From Allokutzneria oryzae (lineage in GTDB: Bacteria > Actinomycetota > Actinomycetes > Mycobacteriales > Pseudonocardiaceae), in contig NZ_JBHLZU010000033.1 in NCBI RefSeq assembly GCF_042429765.1, positions 1 to 64,000 of the forward strand: 64,000 nt of DNA. Reading direction: 5' to 3'. The notes below the pieces were generated by a model. It had not been told where the DNA came from. It did not search any database and was given only the letters and a program-made list of their open reading frames with translations. Position 1 is the first letter of the stretch; every line of letters begins with the position of its first letter. The position numbers and the translations under genes are program-made. Positions 33,578 through 43,481 of this stretch are shown here, piece by piece.

Positions 33578-35191
33578 GTGAGTGTCGGGCGCGAGGGGCA
33601 GACGATCGAAACCGAGACCAGCTTGCCGGGCCGAGCGGGCGACGCGGTCGGTGCCGACCTGGAGACCGAGCCGCGCCTGGCCCTGTACTCGTACCTGACC
33701 GCGGAGCATCGTCGCAGCTACCTGGCCATCATGCGGCTGTTCACCGCGACGCTGCTGCCGGACCTCTCGCCCAACGAGGTCGCCGCGGCGCTGGCCCCGC
33801 TGGAGCGCGAAGGCGCGATCGACCCCGGCGAGTCCGACCCCGAGGTGATCGCCGACCGGCTCAAGCGGCTCCACGACTGGGGGAATCTGGTCAAGGGGCG
33901 GCGGGAGACCATCGCGTCGAGCATCGCCGAGTTCGTCCGCGGCGCGTTCCGCTACCAGGTGAACAAGCTCGCCGTGCGGGTGCAGCGCGACGTGGACGAG
34001 CTGCTGCGGGTGCCGGAGGGCGCGCGCGAGGTCTCCCGCGAGCTGCTGCCCGCCATCGAACGCGGTCTCACCCAGCTCGGCGGCACGCTGTCGCGGGCGA
34101 TCACCGCCGAGCGCCAGGGCGAGGGCAGCGCGGTCGCCAAGCGGGCCCGCGAGGAGCTGGCCGAGCAGGTCACCACGCTGTTCCTGCAGCACGCCGAGCT
34201 GGCCGTGACGGTCCGGGACTTCTACGCCTACCTCGGCCAGGTGGTGACCCGGCACAACCTGGAGCCCGACGAGATCTCCGGCTTCCGGAACCTGCTGGTC
34301 GAGTACATCCAGATGGTCGTGGAGGACGTGCTGCGGCACACCCCGACGATCGCGGACGCGTTGAAGGGCCTGGCGAGGGGGCGCAGCGAGCTGCTGCGGC
34401 TGCTCGGCCCCAACGACCAGCTGGGCGTGGCGGTGGAGCGGGCGCGCGGGCGGTCGACGACCGACTGGCAGGAGCTGACCGACTGGTTCGTCGACCGTCC
34501 GGGGCGGCCGAGCCAGGTCACGGCGCTGCGCGAGGCCACGGCGCGCGCGATCGGCTCGCTGTTGGCCAGCGTGAAGCGCGCGACGGCGGGCGGCGGGCTG
34601 CTGCCGGGCAGACGGTCGGAGCTGCTGGAGCTGGCCACCTGGTTCGACGAGGCCGAGCCCGCCGAGGCGCACTCGCTCTACGCGGCCGCCTTCGGGCTGT
34701 ACTCCTCGCGGCACCTCCTGCCCGCGCCGGAGCACGACGGCGACGACGAGCACACGCCCTGGCGCGACGGCCCGGTGGTGGACGTGACGGTCAGCGTGCG
34801 CAGCCGTGGCGATCGCGGCGCCCGTGGCCGTGCCTCGCGGATCCTCGACGACCCGTTCACCCAGGAAACCCTTCTGGCGGAGGCGAGAAAGGCCGACCAG
34901 CGTCGTGCGGCGGCGGTGTTCGAGCTGGCCGCCGCCGCGCCGGCGCTGGAGGAGACGGAGCTGTCCTCCGACGCGCTCGGCGTGTTCTGCGAGCTGCTGA
35001 CCCTGGCGATGGCGCAGCGCGAGCGCGACACCGACCGGGGCTCCGCCGCCGACCCCGTGCGAGGGCTGCGGTTGACGGTCCAGCCCACCGAGGAGGGTCC
35101 GACCCGGATCAGAACGGTCGGCGGTGTGCTCACGCTGCACGGCGCGCGGGTCGCCCTCACCACCGAACAGCCCGAGGTGCGCTCGACATGA
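33578..35191 (+). CDS. jetA: Wadjet type II JetA-like protein (TIGR02677/DUF2397 family)
   Basis: 537 aa, soluble, largely helical. The segment LALYSYLTAEHRRSYLAIMRLF followed by a winged-helix-like region is the TIGR02677 signature; the middle contains long helices (VTTLFLQHAELAVTVRDFYAYL). JetA is the kleisin-like subunit that links the SMC-like JetC heads. GTG at 33578 is preferred over 33506 because AAGGTGG lies eight bases upstream and the family homology begins shortly after. Its stop overlaps the start of the next gene (ATGA). It is the first gene of a three-gene unit. Confidence 0.82.
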   Translation: MSVGREGQTIETETSLPGRAGDAVGADLETEPRLALYSYLTAEHRRSYLAIMRLFTATLLPDLSPNEVAAALAPLEREGAIDPGESDPEVIADRLKRLHDWGNLVKGRRETIASSIAEFVRGAFRYQVNKLAVRVQRDVDELLRVPEGAREVSRELLPAIERGLTQLGGTLSRAITAERQGEGSAVAKRAREELAEQVTTLFLQHAELAVTVRDFYAYLGQVVTRHNLEPDEISGFRNLLVEYIQMVVEDVLRHTPTIADALKGLARGRSELLRLLGPNDQLGVAVERARGRSTTDWQELTDWFVDRPGRPSQVTALREATARAIGSLLASVKRATAGGGLLPGRRSELLELATWFDEAEPAEAHSLYAAAFGLYSSRHLLPAPEHDGDDEHTPWRDGPVVDVTVSVRSRGDRGARGRASRILDDPFTQETLLAEARKADQRRAAAVFELAAAAPALEETELSSDALGVFCELLTLAMAQRERDTDRGSAADPVRGLRLTVQPTEEGPTRIRTVGGVLTLHGARVALTTEQPEVRST

Positions 35192-36528
35192 CCACTCCCA
35201 CCAAGCAGCCCGAGCAGCGGCGGCGGCCCGCGCGCGGCGCCGCGGCGGCGGTCGCGGTGCTCGACGGCATGTCGGACATCGACGCCGCGAACGTCGTGCG
35301 CTGTGCGCGCACGCTCCTGCGCAGACCACTGTTGCGAGTGGACAGTCACGACGGCGACCTGCTCCCGCTGGTGTTCCGGCACCGCGCCGCGTTGCAGGAG
35401 CTGTTCTCCTCGCTGCTGGGCTATCGCCTTGTCGTGCAACGGAAGTTCGCGCGGCTCTACAAGTCCGGCCCCGGTCCGCAGGTCACCCGTGGCGAGCAGT
35501 CGCTGACCCCGCGCGGCTACGCCTACCTCGCGCTGAGCATGGCCGCGTTGATCGGTGTCGGCCGCCAGGTGCTGTTGTCCCGGCTCGTCGCCGAGGTGCG
35601 CGCCGCCGCCGCGGAGGCCGGGATCGAGGTCTCCGACGGCCTTCCGGACCGCCGCGCGCTGACCGCAGCGCTGCGCCACCTCGTCGCGCTCGGCGTGATC
35701 ACCGAGACCGAGGGTTCGGTGGCGCCGTGGACCGGGGAGGCGCCGAGCGAGGCGCTGATCACCGTGGACACCGACCTGCTCGGCCACCTGCTCGCGGGCC
35801 CGATCGGCGAGGTCGAGACGCCGGAGCAGCTGGTCACCGCGTCCGCGAGCACCGGGACCGTCGGCGGCGAGCAGGCCGTCGAGCACTCGGTCCGCCGTCG
35901 GCTCGTCGAGGATCCCGTCGTGCTGCACGAGGATCTGCCGGAGGCGCAGGCGACCTGGTTGCGGCGCAACCACAAGCGCGAGTCGCTGCTGCTGGAGCGC
36001 TGCTTCGGCCTGGTCACCGAGGTCCGCATGGAAGGCGTCGCGGTGACCGACCCCGAGGAGTACCTGACCGACCTCGGTTTCCCCGGCATGGGCACGGTGG
36101 CGCGGGTCGCCCTGCTGGCGCTGCCGGAGCTGCTCAAGCAGGAGTACCACGAGGACCCCGAGGACGAGCCGGAGCAGCGCGCGGACGGCCGGACACCGGT
36201 GAGCAGGCTGAAGGTGCGCGAGGTCTGCGTGAACCTCGTCGAGTCCTATCCGTCCGCGTGGTCCAAGCAGGCCACCGAGGACGTGGACGAGCTGGTCGAC
36301 GGGGTCCTCGACCTGCTGGCCGCGCTCAGCCTGGCCGTCCAGGCCGACGAGGGCACCTGGCTGATCAGCCCCGCCGCGCACCGCTGGCTGCCCGACCCCG
36401 ACGCCTCCCCCGGCAGGGAGAGCGCCGACGAGACACCCGAACCCGTTGCGCAGACACCGAACTGGTCGCTGTTCGACGAAGATCCGATCGCGGGATCGAG
36501 CATGAGCACCGAGGAGAGCACCACGTGA
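35188..36528 (+). CDS. jetB: Wadjet type II JetB-like protein (TIGR02678/DUF2398 family)
   Basis: 446 aa. Family landmarks: CARTLLRRPLLRVDSHDGDL, LFSSLLGYRLVVQRKFARLYK and GYAYLALSMAALIGVGRQVLL, then winged-helix regions typical of KITE-type partners of SMC complexes. It bridges JetA and JetC in the complex. It is translationally coupled at both ends (ATGA with jetA, GTGA with jetC). Confidence 0.82.
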   Translation: MTTPTKQPEQRRRPARGAAAAVAVLDGMSDIDAANVVRCARTLLRRPLLRVDSHDGDLLPLVFRHRAALQELFSSLLGYRLVVQRKFARLYKSGPGPQVTRGEQSLTPRGYAYLALSMAALIGVGRQVLLSRLVAEVRAAAAEAGIEVSDGLPDRRALTAALRHLVALGVITETEGSVAPWTGEAPSEALITVDTDLLGHLLAGPIGEVETPEQLVTASASTGTVGGEQAVEHSVRRRLVEDPVVLHEDLPEAQATWLRRNHKRESLLLERCFGLVTEVRMEGVAVTDPEEYLTDLGFPGMGTVARVALLALPELLKQEYHEDPEDEPEQRADGRTPVSRLKVREVCVNLVESYPSAWSKQATEDVDELVDGVLDLLAALSLAVQADEGTWLISPAAHRWLPDPDASPGRESADETPEPVAQTPNWSLFDEDPIAGSSMSTEESTT

Positions 36529-39500
36529 ACCGCTGGCGGCTGCACCGAGGCGGCATCGTCAACATCTGGCAGTACGCCGAGCAGGAGTTCGACTTCTCCG
36601 GCGGGCGCGTGATCTTCCAGGGCACCAACGGCTCCGGCAAGTCCAGGACCCTGGAGCTGCTGCTGCCGCTGTGCCTGGACGGCGAGCTGCGGCAGATGGG
36701 CTCCAAGGGCTTCGACACGGTCAGCATCCGGCGGCTGATGCTCGACGACTACACCGGCGGCCCGAACCGGATCGGCTACGCCTGGGTGGAGCTGGAGCGC
36801 GGGGAGGGCGAGTACCTCACCTGCGGCATCGGCGTGAAGGCGTCGAAGACCTCGCAGCAGGTGACCGACTCGTGGCGGTTCATCACGACCGCGCGCGTCG
36901 GCCGCACCCTGCAGCTCGTCGGCGCGGAACGGGTCCCGCTCGGCCCGGCGCAGCTGCGCGAGGTGATCGGCGCGGACTGCGTGCTGGAGGAGGCGTCCTT
37001 CCGCGCGAAGATCGCCGAGACCGTCTACGGCGTGCCCGCCGACCGCTACTCCGACCTGCTGCACCTCCAGCGCACGCTGCGCAACCCCGACGTCGGCCTG
37101 AAGGTCCTGGAGGGCCAGCTCGAACAGATCCTCTCCGACGCGCTGCCGCCGCTGGAGACCTCGCTGATCGAGCGGCTGGCGACCTCCTTCGACGACCTGG
37201 AGTCGATCAGGGAGAACATCGTCCGGCTGAGCACGGCCGACTCCGCGCTGGGCACCTTCCTCAGCTCCTACTCCGGCTACGCGCTGACCGAGCTGCGCCG
37301 CGCCGCCGAGCAGGCCGAGGCCGCCCAGCGCAGGCTGACCTCGCTGCTGGCGGAGCTGAACCGCCTGGAGCGCAGGAAGATCTCCGCGGGCGAGGAGCGC
37401 GCCGAGGCCGAGGCGAAGGTCGCGGAGCTGGAGGAGACCGAGAGCGAGCTCGAAGTCCGCATCGAGGCGCTGAAGGCGCTGCCCGCCTACCAGGGACTGC
37501 GCGACCTCCAGGACCGCGAGCGCCTGGTGGCGACCTCCCGCAAGGGCGCCGAGAGCGCGCTTGAGGTGGCGAACCGCCAACGCGCGCAAGAGGACCGCGC
37601 CGTCGACGCGGTGCTGGGCAGCCTGGAGCGGCTGGAGCGGGACACCGCGGCCGCGAGCGGGCTCGCCGAGCAGGCGAGCCAGCTGCTCGCCGCGGCCGGG
37701 CTGGAGCGGACGCTGTCGGTCCAGGCCCCCGCGGCCCCGTCGGCGGCCGTCCAGGTGGTCACGGCACGGGTGCGGGCGAAGCCGGACCCCGACGCCGAGG
37801 CGCTGCCGATCGAGCGCCGCGAGCTGCCGCCGCTGAGCCCGGACGCGCTGCTGACCGCGCTGCGCGAAGCCGGTGAGCGCGCCGAGGAGGCCGCGGCCGT
37901 TGTGCGGCAACGGAGTGCGCTCACCCTGACGCTGCACCAGCGCGCCACTGAGTCCGACCGCGCCCGGGACCGGGTGGAGCAGCTGCACCGCACGGCGCGC
38001 GACGCGATGATCGCGGCGACGGAGTCGGCGGGACGGCGCAACGAGGCCGGGCAGCGCGTCGAGGTCGCCGCCCAGGAGTGGTCCGAGGCGGCGCAGCGCT
38101 GGGCCCAGGACGGTCCGCTGTCCACTTTGGACATCACGGAGCTGCCGCACCTGCCGCGCCCAGAGCTCCTCGTCGCCGAGAGCGCCGCTGGCCGCAGGGC
38201 GGCGCAGGAGATCCGCAAGTGGGCGGGCCCGCACCTGCACACCGCGGGGCAGCGGGTGCTGGCGGCGGAGCAGCGGCTCGCCGAGCAGCGCACGTCGATC
38301 TCCGAGCGGGACACCGAGCTGCGCGCCCTGCGCCAGGGCCAGGAGCCGGTGCCGCCGCGCAGCACGCTGAGCGAGCGCGATCCCGGCAGCGGTGGGGAGT
38401 TCTACCGCCTGGTCGACTTCCGCCAGGTGCTCTCCCCCGCCGAGCGCGCGGGCCTGGAGGCGGCGTTGCAGTCCAGCGGCCTGCTGGCCGCGTGGGTGCA
38501 CGCCGACGGCCGGGTCGCGGTTGCGGGCGAGGCCGACGTCATCGCCAGCCCCGGCGAGCAGGTGCCGGGCCGCAGCCTCGCCGAGGTCCTCACGCCCGCG
38601 CCCGAACCGGGCTGCCCGGTCCCCACGGAGCTGATCGAACAGCTGCTGGAGTCCGTCGAATGTCCTGACGGCCCAGTGGTTTCCGCGGGCAAGGGCATGG
38701 CGGTCTCCACCGACGGCACGTGGCGGGCGGGCACGCTGTCCGGCTCGTGGAGCAAGGACGCGGCGGAGTACCTGGGCGCCGGTGCCCGCAAGGCCGCGCA
38801 GGGGCGGCGGATCGCCGAGCTGGAGGAGGAGCTCGACCAGCTCCGCGGCCTGCGTGCCGAGGCGCAGCAGGCGGTGGAGACCGCGCGGCAGAACGTGAAG
38901 GCGTGGGAGAAGCACCTCGCCGCGTTCCCCGACGACGGTGACCTGATCACCGCGCACGCCCGGCTGGCAAGCGCGCAGGAGGCGTCGGTCGAGGCCGAGC
39001 AGCGCGCGCGGACCCTGCGCGAGCAGCACCAGGAAGCCGACCTGCGGTGGCAGGCGACGAGGACCGAGCTGACGCAGGCCGCGACCGAGGCGGGCCTGTC
39101 CGACGAGACCGCCGCGCTGGAGCAGGCTTACCGCGCCGCAGAGCAGGCGCGCGGAACCGTCGAGCAGCTGCGGGAGGCACTGGTCGAGCGCTGCGCGGGC
39201 ACGGTGAACCAGCTGGCCGACGCGCTGCACAACCACCACGCCGCGCTGTCGGACCGCGCGGAGGCCGAGGCCGAGGCGGAGCTGCGCTGCACCGAGTACG
39301 GCGAGCAGGCCAGGGCGATGGAGGAGCTGACCACCGCGATCGGGGGCGAGGCCCAGCAGATCGCGGTGCAGCTGGCCGAGGTGGAGAAGGAGCACCGCCA
39401 GGCCCGCAAGGACCTGCCCGCCGCCCGCGAGCGCGTGATCGCCGTGCGCGAGGAGGCGACGAAGGTCGAGACGCTGCTGGAGACCAAGCAGCAGCAGCGG

Positions 39501-40622
39501 GGCGGAGCCGAGGCCGAGGTCGAACGCGCGAACGAGGGACTGCGCGCCCTGCTGACCGCGCCCGGGGTCTGGGCCGCCGCGCTGCCGGAGGCCGAGGAGC
39601 CGCCGCTGGAGGAGCTGGCGACGGCGATCCAGACGCTGCGCGAGGCCCCGGACAAGCGCCCGGTCAGCGAGGGCACCGTGATCGGCAAGCTCCAGGCGCT
39701 CCAGGCGTCGCTGGCGGGCAGCCACAACATCACCGCCGAGACGTACGCGGGCGTCCTGACCGTCACGGTCACCTCCGAGGAGGGCCCGCGGCCCGTTGCG
39801 GACGCGGCGGCCCGCGTGGCGTCGAAGCTCGGGGAGCAGCGCGGCTACCTCGGTGAGCGCTACCAGGACATCTTCTCCGACTACCTGATGCGCGACCTCG
39901 CGGAGCGGCTGCGCACCCAGATCGGGGTCGCCGAGGACCTGTGCAAGCGGATGAACGAGGTGCTCGACCAGGCGCGCTCCAGCCAGGGCGTGCACGTGCA
40001 GCTCGAATGGCGACCGTCGGCGGCGTTGGACCCCGACACCAAGGACGCGCTGGAGCTGGTCCGCACGCCCTTCGCCGACCGCGACGAGGACCAGGACGCG
40101 GTGCTGCGCAGGGCTTTCACCGAGCGCATCGAGTCCGAGCGCGACGCGCACTCCAGCGGCTACGCGGAGATCCTGGCGCGGGCGCTGGACTACCGGACCT
40201 GGTACGCGTTCACCGTCCGCGTCCGCGACACGGGTCCGGACAGCAAGCCGCGCGTGCGGCGGCTGCGGCAGCTGTCCTCTGGCGAGACCCGCCTGGTGTC
40301 CTACGTGACGCTGTTCGCGGCGGCGGCCTCGTTCTACGACGCTGTGGGCACCGAGCCCGGTGAGGGCACGCTGGCGCCGCTGCGGCTGGTGCTGCTGGAC
40401 GAGGCGTTCGAGCGGCTCGACGACCCGACGATCGCCAGGATGCTCGGGCTCCTGGTGGACCTGGACATGGACTGGATCATCACCTGGCCCAGCGGTTGGG
40501 GCGTGTCGCCGAAGATCCCGCGCATGCACATCTTCGACGTGCTGCGGCCGAAGAACGGCGGCGGCGTCGCGTGCACGCACACCACGTGGGACGGCAGCGC
40601 ACTGGACCGGGAGGATGTCTGA
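36525..40622 (+). CDS. jetC: Wadjet type II JetC-like SMC ATPase (TIGR02680 family)
   Basis: 1365 aa. Walker A FQGTNGSGKSRTLELLLPL near residue 30; two coiled-coil arms (about 250-470 and 760-1040) around a central hinge-like region; ABC signature LSSGETRLVSYV near 1248; Walker B LRLVLLDEAFERLDD near 1288. This is a complete MukB-like motor with no missing catalytic motif. The GTG start overlaps the jetB stop and follows GAGGAGAG. JetD, the Toprim nuclease expected next (TIGR02679/DUF2399), is absent: the next gene is a secreted carboxypeptidase after 125 bp of non-coding DNA. Confidence 0.88.
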   Translation: MNRWRLHRGGIVNIWQYAEQEFDFSGGRVIFQGTNGSGKSRTLELLLPLCLDGELRQMGSKGFDTVSIRRLMLDDYTGGPNRIGYAWVELERGEGEYLTCGIGVKASKTSQQVTDSWRFITTARVGRTLQLVGAERVPLGPAQLREVIGADCVLEEASFRAKIAETVYGVPADRYSDLLHLQRTLRNPDVGLKVLEGQLEQILSDALPPLETSLIERLATSFDDLESIRENIVRLSTADSALGTFLSSYSGYALTELRRAAEQAEAAQRRLTSLLAELNRLERRKISAGEERAEAEAKVAELEETESELEVRIEALKALPAYQGLRDLQDRERLVATSRKGAESALEVANRQRAQEDRAVDAVLGSLERLERDTAAASGLAEQASQLLAAAGLERTLSVQAPAAPSAAVQVVTARVRAKPDPDAEALPIERRELPPLSPDALLTALREAGERAEEAAAVVRQRSALTLTLHQRATESDRARDRVEQLHRTARDAMIAATESAGRRNEAGQRVEVAAQEWSEAAQRWAQDGPLSTLDITELPHLPRPELLVAESAAGRRAAQEIRKWAGPHLHTAGQRVLAAEQRLAEQRTSISERDTELRALRQGQEPVPPRSTLSERDPGSGGEFYRLVDFRQVLSPAERAGLEAALQSSGLLAAWVHADGRVAVAGEADVIASPGEQVPGRSLAEVLTPAPEPGCPVPTELIEQLLESVECPDGPVVSAGKGMAVSTDGTWRAGTLSGSWSKDAAEYLGAGARKAAQGRRIAELEEELDQLRGLRAEAQQAVETARQNVKAWEKHLAAFPDDGDLITAHARLASAQEASVEAEQRARTLREQHQEADLRWQATRTELTQAATEAGLSDETAALEQAYRAAEQARGTVEQLREALVERCAGTVNQLADALHNHHAALSDRAEAEAEAELRCTEYGEQARAMEELTTAIGGEAQQIAVQLAEVEKEHRQARKDLPAARERVIAVREEATKVETLLETKQQQRGGAEAEVERANEGLRALLTAPGVWAAALPEAEEPPLEELATAIQTLREAPDKRPVSEGTVIGKLQALQASLAGSHNITAETYAGVLTVTVTSEEGPRPVADAAARVASKLGEQRGYLGERYQDIFSDYLMRDLAERLRTQIGVAEDLCKRMNEVLDQARSSQGVHVQLEWRPSAALDPDTKDALELVRTPFADRDEDQDAVLRRAFTERIESERDAHSSGYAEILARALDYRTWYAFTVRVRDTGPDSKPRVRRLRQLSSGETRLVSYVTLFAAAASFYDAVGTEPGEGTLAPLRLVLLDEAFERLDDPTIARMLGLLVDLDMDWIITWPSGWGVSPKIPRMHIFDVLRPKNGGGVACTHTTWDGSALDREDV

Positions 40623-40683
40623 TTCGCCCCGTTCTCCCAGGTGCTTCACAAAAAACCGTGAAACAGAGGGTTCCTTCGGAGGG

Positions 40684-40713
40684 TTAGCGAGCTGCGGCCG
40701 AACGGCTTAGTTT
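40684..40713 (+). promoter_or_regulatory. possible promoter of the carboxypeptidase gene
   Basis: TTAGCG (40684-40689), 18-bp spacer, TAGTTT (40708-40713), 34 bases before the ATG. The -35 box is poor; the -10 is reasonable. Confidence 0.35.
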
Positions 40714-40747
40714 CGGATCACGTTTCTCACCCTGCGAGAGGACGAGC

Positions 40748-42148
40748 ATGTCTCGACTGAGTCGTCTCCCGATCTTGGGCATAGCGACCGCGTTGGCCGT
40801 GTCCGGTGTGCTGCTGACGCAGAACACCGGCGCGGTGCCGGTCGCGCAGACCGACAGCGTCACCGCGCAGAAGTCCCAGGAGCAGTACGTCTACCGCGTC
40901 AAGCAGGCGGTCAAGGACTCCGAGCGCCTGCTGGGCCTGGGTTCCGACGTCCTTGAGGAGCGCGACGGCGACGACCTGTTCGTGCTCGGCGGCGCCGACG
41001 AGGGCGAGCGCATCCGCGCCGCGGGCTTCACCGCGACCGTCGAGTCGGTGATGCCGGCCGCGAAGTGGAACCCGCCGAAGGCGCAGCGCGACGCCGGTCC
41101 GATCAGCCGGGCCGACGCCGAGGAGACCTACTACGGCGGCTACCGCACGGTCCGCGCGCACCACGCGCACCTGGACAAGGTCGCCGCGGACTTCCCCGCG
41201 CTGAGCAGCCTGGTGACCTACGGCCAGTCCTGGCGCAAGTCCACCGGCAAGGGCGGCTACGACCTCAAGGCCATCTGCCTGACCAAGAAGGCCGCCGGCG
41301 ACTGCGAGCAGAAGCCGAGCTCCGCCAAGCCGCGGTTCTTCCTGATGGCGCAGATCCACGCCCGCGAGATCACCACCGGTGACATGGCATGGCGCTGGAT
41401 CGACCACCTCACGGCGAACTACGGCAAGGACGCCGAGGTCACCAAGCTGATGGACTCCACGGAGATGTGGGTCGTGCCCATCACCAACCCGGACGGCGTG
41501 GAGATCGTGCAGCAGGGCGGCAACTCGCCGAAGCTGCACCGCAAGAACGCCAACGACAGCAACGGCGCGTCCTGCGGCATCGGCGGTCAGGTCGGCATCG
41601 ACCTGAACCGCAACTCCAACACCCACTTCGGTGGCAGCGGCACCTCGACCGACCCGTGCAGCGAGATCTACCGCGGGCCGAGCGCGTCCTCGGAGGTCGA
41701 GACCAAGGCGCTGGAGGGCCTGCTCGGCAAGCTCTACCCCGACACCCGCGGCGAGGGCGACAGCACCGCGGCCTCGGCGGACACCAAGGGCATGATGATC
41801 ACCCTGCACAGCTACACCAACGGGATCATCTTCCCCTGGAGCCACAAGTCCAACGCCAAGACCGGCAACGACGCCAGCCTGCGCGCGATGGCCAAGGACA
41901 TGGCGGGCATCACCGGCTACACCTACGGCACCGCGCCCGAGGTGGTCGGCTACGCGGCCTCCGGCGGCACCGACGACTGGATCTACGACAAGCTCGGCGT
42001 GCCCGGCTACACCTTCGAGATCGGCGCGCGGTCCGGCGCGTGCAGCGGCTTCCTGCCGCAGTACTCCTGCCAGGAGAGCACGCACTGGCCGAAGATCAAG
42101 CCCGCGCTGATGTACGCGGCAGGCAAGGCGGCGGCCCCGTACAAGTAG
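40748..42148 (+). CDS. secreted M14 zinc carboxypeptidase
   Basis: 466 aa, secreted: the signal peptide MSRLSRLPILGIATALAVSG is followed by a prodomain to about residue 120 and then the peptidase. The zinc ligands are His203 and Glu206 in QIHAREITT and a His in TLHSYTNGI (about 353); the catalytic Glu is in YTFEIGARSG (about 424). It resembles the Streptomyces carboxypeptidase T/SG group, which removes C-terminal residues from peptides outside the cell. An AGAGGACG site precedes the ATG. Unrelated in function to the upstream jet genes. Confidence 0.92.
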   Translation: MSRLSRLPILGIATALAVSGVLLTQNTGAVPVAQTDSVTAQKSQEQYVYRVKQAVKDSERLLGLGSDVLEERDGDDLFVLGGADEGERIRAAGFTATVESVMPAAKWNPPKAQRDAGPISRADAEETYYGGYRTVRAHHAHLDKVAADFPALSSLVTYGQSWRKSTGKGGYDLKAICLTKKAAGDCEQKPSSAKPRFFLMAQIHAREITTGDMAWRWIDHLTANYGKDAEVTKLMDSTEMWVVPITNPDGVEIVQQGGNSPKLHRKNANDSNGASCGIGGQVGIDLNRNSNTHFGGSGTSTDPCSEIYRGPSASSEVETKALEGLLGKLYPDTRGEGDSTAASADTKGMMITLHSYTNGIIFPWSHKSNAKTGNDASLRAMAKDMAGITGYTYGTAPEVVGYAASGGTDDWIYDKLGVPGYTFEIGARSGACSGFLPQYSCQESTHWPKIKPALMYAAGKAAAPYK

Positions 42149-42151
42149 GCC

Positions 42152-43386
42152 CTACCCGGCGAGGCGGTCGGCCTCGTCGATCTTCTGGAAGTCCGCTTCG
42201 GACTGGGTGTTGTCGGCGCGCCGGGACTCCGCTCCCGGCGCGCCGACGCGGTCCAGCAGCCAGGTGAGCAGCCGCAGGTCCCGCTGGATGGCACCGAGTC
42301 CGCGCGAACGCGTGTCAGCGGGCCGGACCAGCCGGGAACGCAACCGCCCGCGCAGCAACGAGACCAGGTCCTCGACCACCCCGCGCCGCGAGCCCGCCTC
42401 ATGAGCGATCATGCGCGCGCAGAGGTACCCGGCCTCCTGGTACAGCGGCCCGCCGCCGGTCCGGGCCTGTCCGATGCCGGGGAAGAACAACCCGCGGTGA
42501 CGCGGCGAAGCCGTCCGCGCGCACAGGACCGGCTGGCCGTCCACGAGCTCCGGCGCGAGCATCGGGAAGTCGATCCGGTACCCCGTCGCGTAGACCACGA
42601 CGTCGAAGTCCGCGCTGGTGCCGTCCACGAACCGCCGCAGGTCCCCCACCGCCAGCCGCAGCACCACCCGGCCGAACGCCCACTCCAGCGGAGCCAGCCG
42701 CAGCCAGGCTGGCATCCGCGTCGGCACGTCGGACAACGGGACGCCGAGGAAGGTCTTCGGGAAGAACCAGGTGCCCGAACGCATGCTGATCGAGGAGTGC
42801 GTCCCGGCCCGTCCGGCGTCCACGGCGATGTCGCAGCCGGTGTTGCCGCACCCGATCACCAGCACCCTGCTGCTCTCGGAGACCGAGGCGTCCCAGTACT
42901 CGTCCGAGCGCGTGGTCACCCCGGAGAACTGCCCCGGATGGCGCACCCGCCGCGGCGACCAGGTGTGTCCGTTCGCCACCGTCACGGTCCGGTACCGGCG
43001 TGTCTGCTGGCGGCCGTCGGCGCGGAGCAGCACAGTCCACCCCGGAGCACCGAAACGATCTTCGCAGGGGACGGCGGAGAGCACCTCGGTGTCCAGCTCG
43101 ATGTGCCGGTCCAGCCCGAACACCTCGGCGTAGGAGGCGAGGTACTGCCGCGTCCGCAGCCGGGACGGGAAGTCCGGGTACCAGGACGGCATCGGGTGGT
43201 CCGGGAACTGGGTGGACGACCTGGAGGAGATCAGATGCGCCTCGCGGTAGACGCCGGTGTGCCGATCCCGGAGTTGCGGTCGACGACGTCGAGGGGCCTG
43301 CCGAGCCCGGCGAGCCGCTTGGCGACGGGAAGTCCGGAGAAGCCCGCCCCGATGATCAGGTGCCGTTCCGGCATGAGCGCCTCCAT
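42152..43386 (-). pseudogene. flavin-dependent monooxygenase, frameshifted
   Basis: The FMO-like protein is split into two frames. The start (ATG 43386, MEALMPERHLIIGAGFSG) encodes the FAD-binding glycine motif and DVVDRNSGIG, then runs into a stop at 43231. From about 43264 the next frame continues the family sequence TGVYREAHLISSRSSTQFP to the stop at 42152, including the NADPH motif VLVIGCGNTGCD and the conserved YATGYRIDFP. The missing residues fall exactly where the family has GG-x-W. A net loss of 10 bases at about 43258-43264, between GGC repeats, explains the break. A sequencing error is the alternative. The 3' fragment is otherwise intact, so the event is recent. The end lies 3 bp from the carboxypeptidase stop (convergent). 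Confidence 0.8.
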
Positions 43387-43390
43387 CGAG

Positions 43391-43409
43391 GTGTTACCTC
43401 CGGTAACAC
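43391..43409. promoter_or_regulatory. palindromic operator candidate
   Basis: GTGTTACC-TCC-GGTAACAC, a perfect 8-bp inverted repeat with a 3-base centre, overlaps the ribosome-site region of the monooxygenase gene. A second, looser pair (GTAAC at 43403-43407, GTTAC at 43419-43423) follows. The form is typical of TetR/GntR-type operators; no such regulator gene is in the window. Confidence 0.6.
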
Positions 43410-43481
43410 TTACCAAGGGTTACATGTAGTTCAGAGGATGGTCAACCCACGATGGGCGTCACACGGGGCCAGGAGGCCACA

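Noticed and set aside
36246..40649. A 1467-codon open frame on the minus strand
   Set aside because: Antisense to jetC and jetB; it mirrors their codon pattern and has no recognisable motif or ribosome site.
40623..40747. A truncated jetD after jetC
   Set aside because: Only 125 bp lie before the carboxypeptidase; no frame matches a Toprim or DUF2399 segment.
42152..43192. A complete 346-residue monooxygenase starting at 43192
   Set aside because: It would lack the FAD-binding N-terminus, which is present just upstream in another frame; a broken gene explains both pieces.
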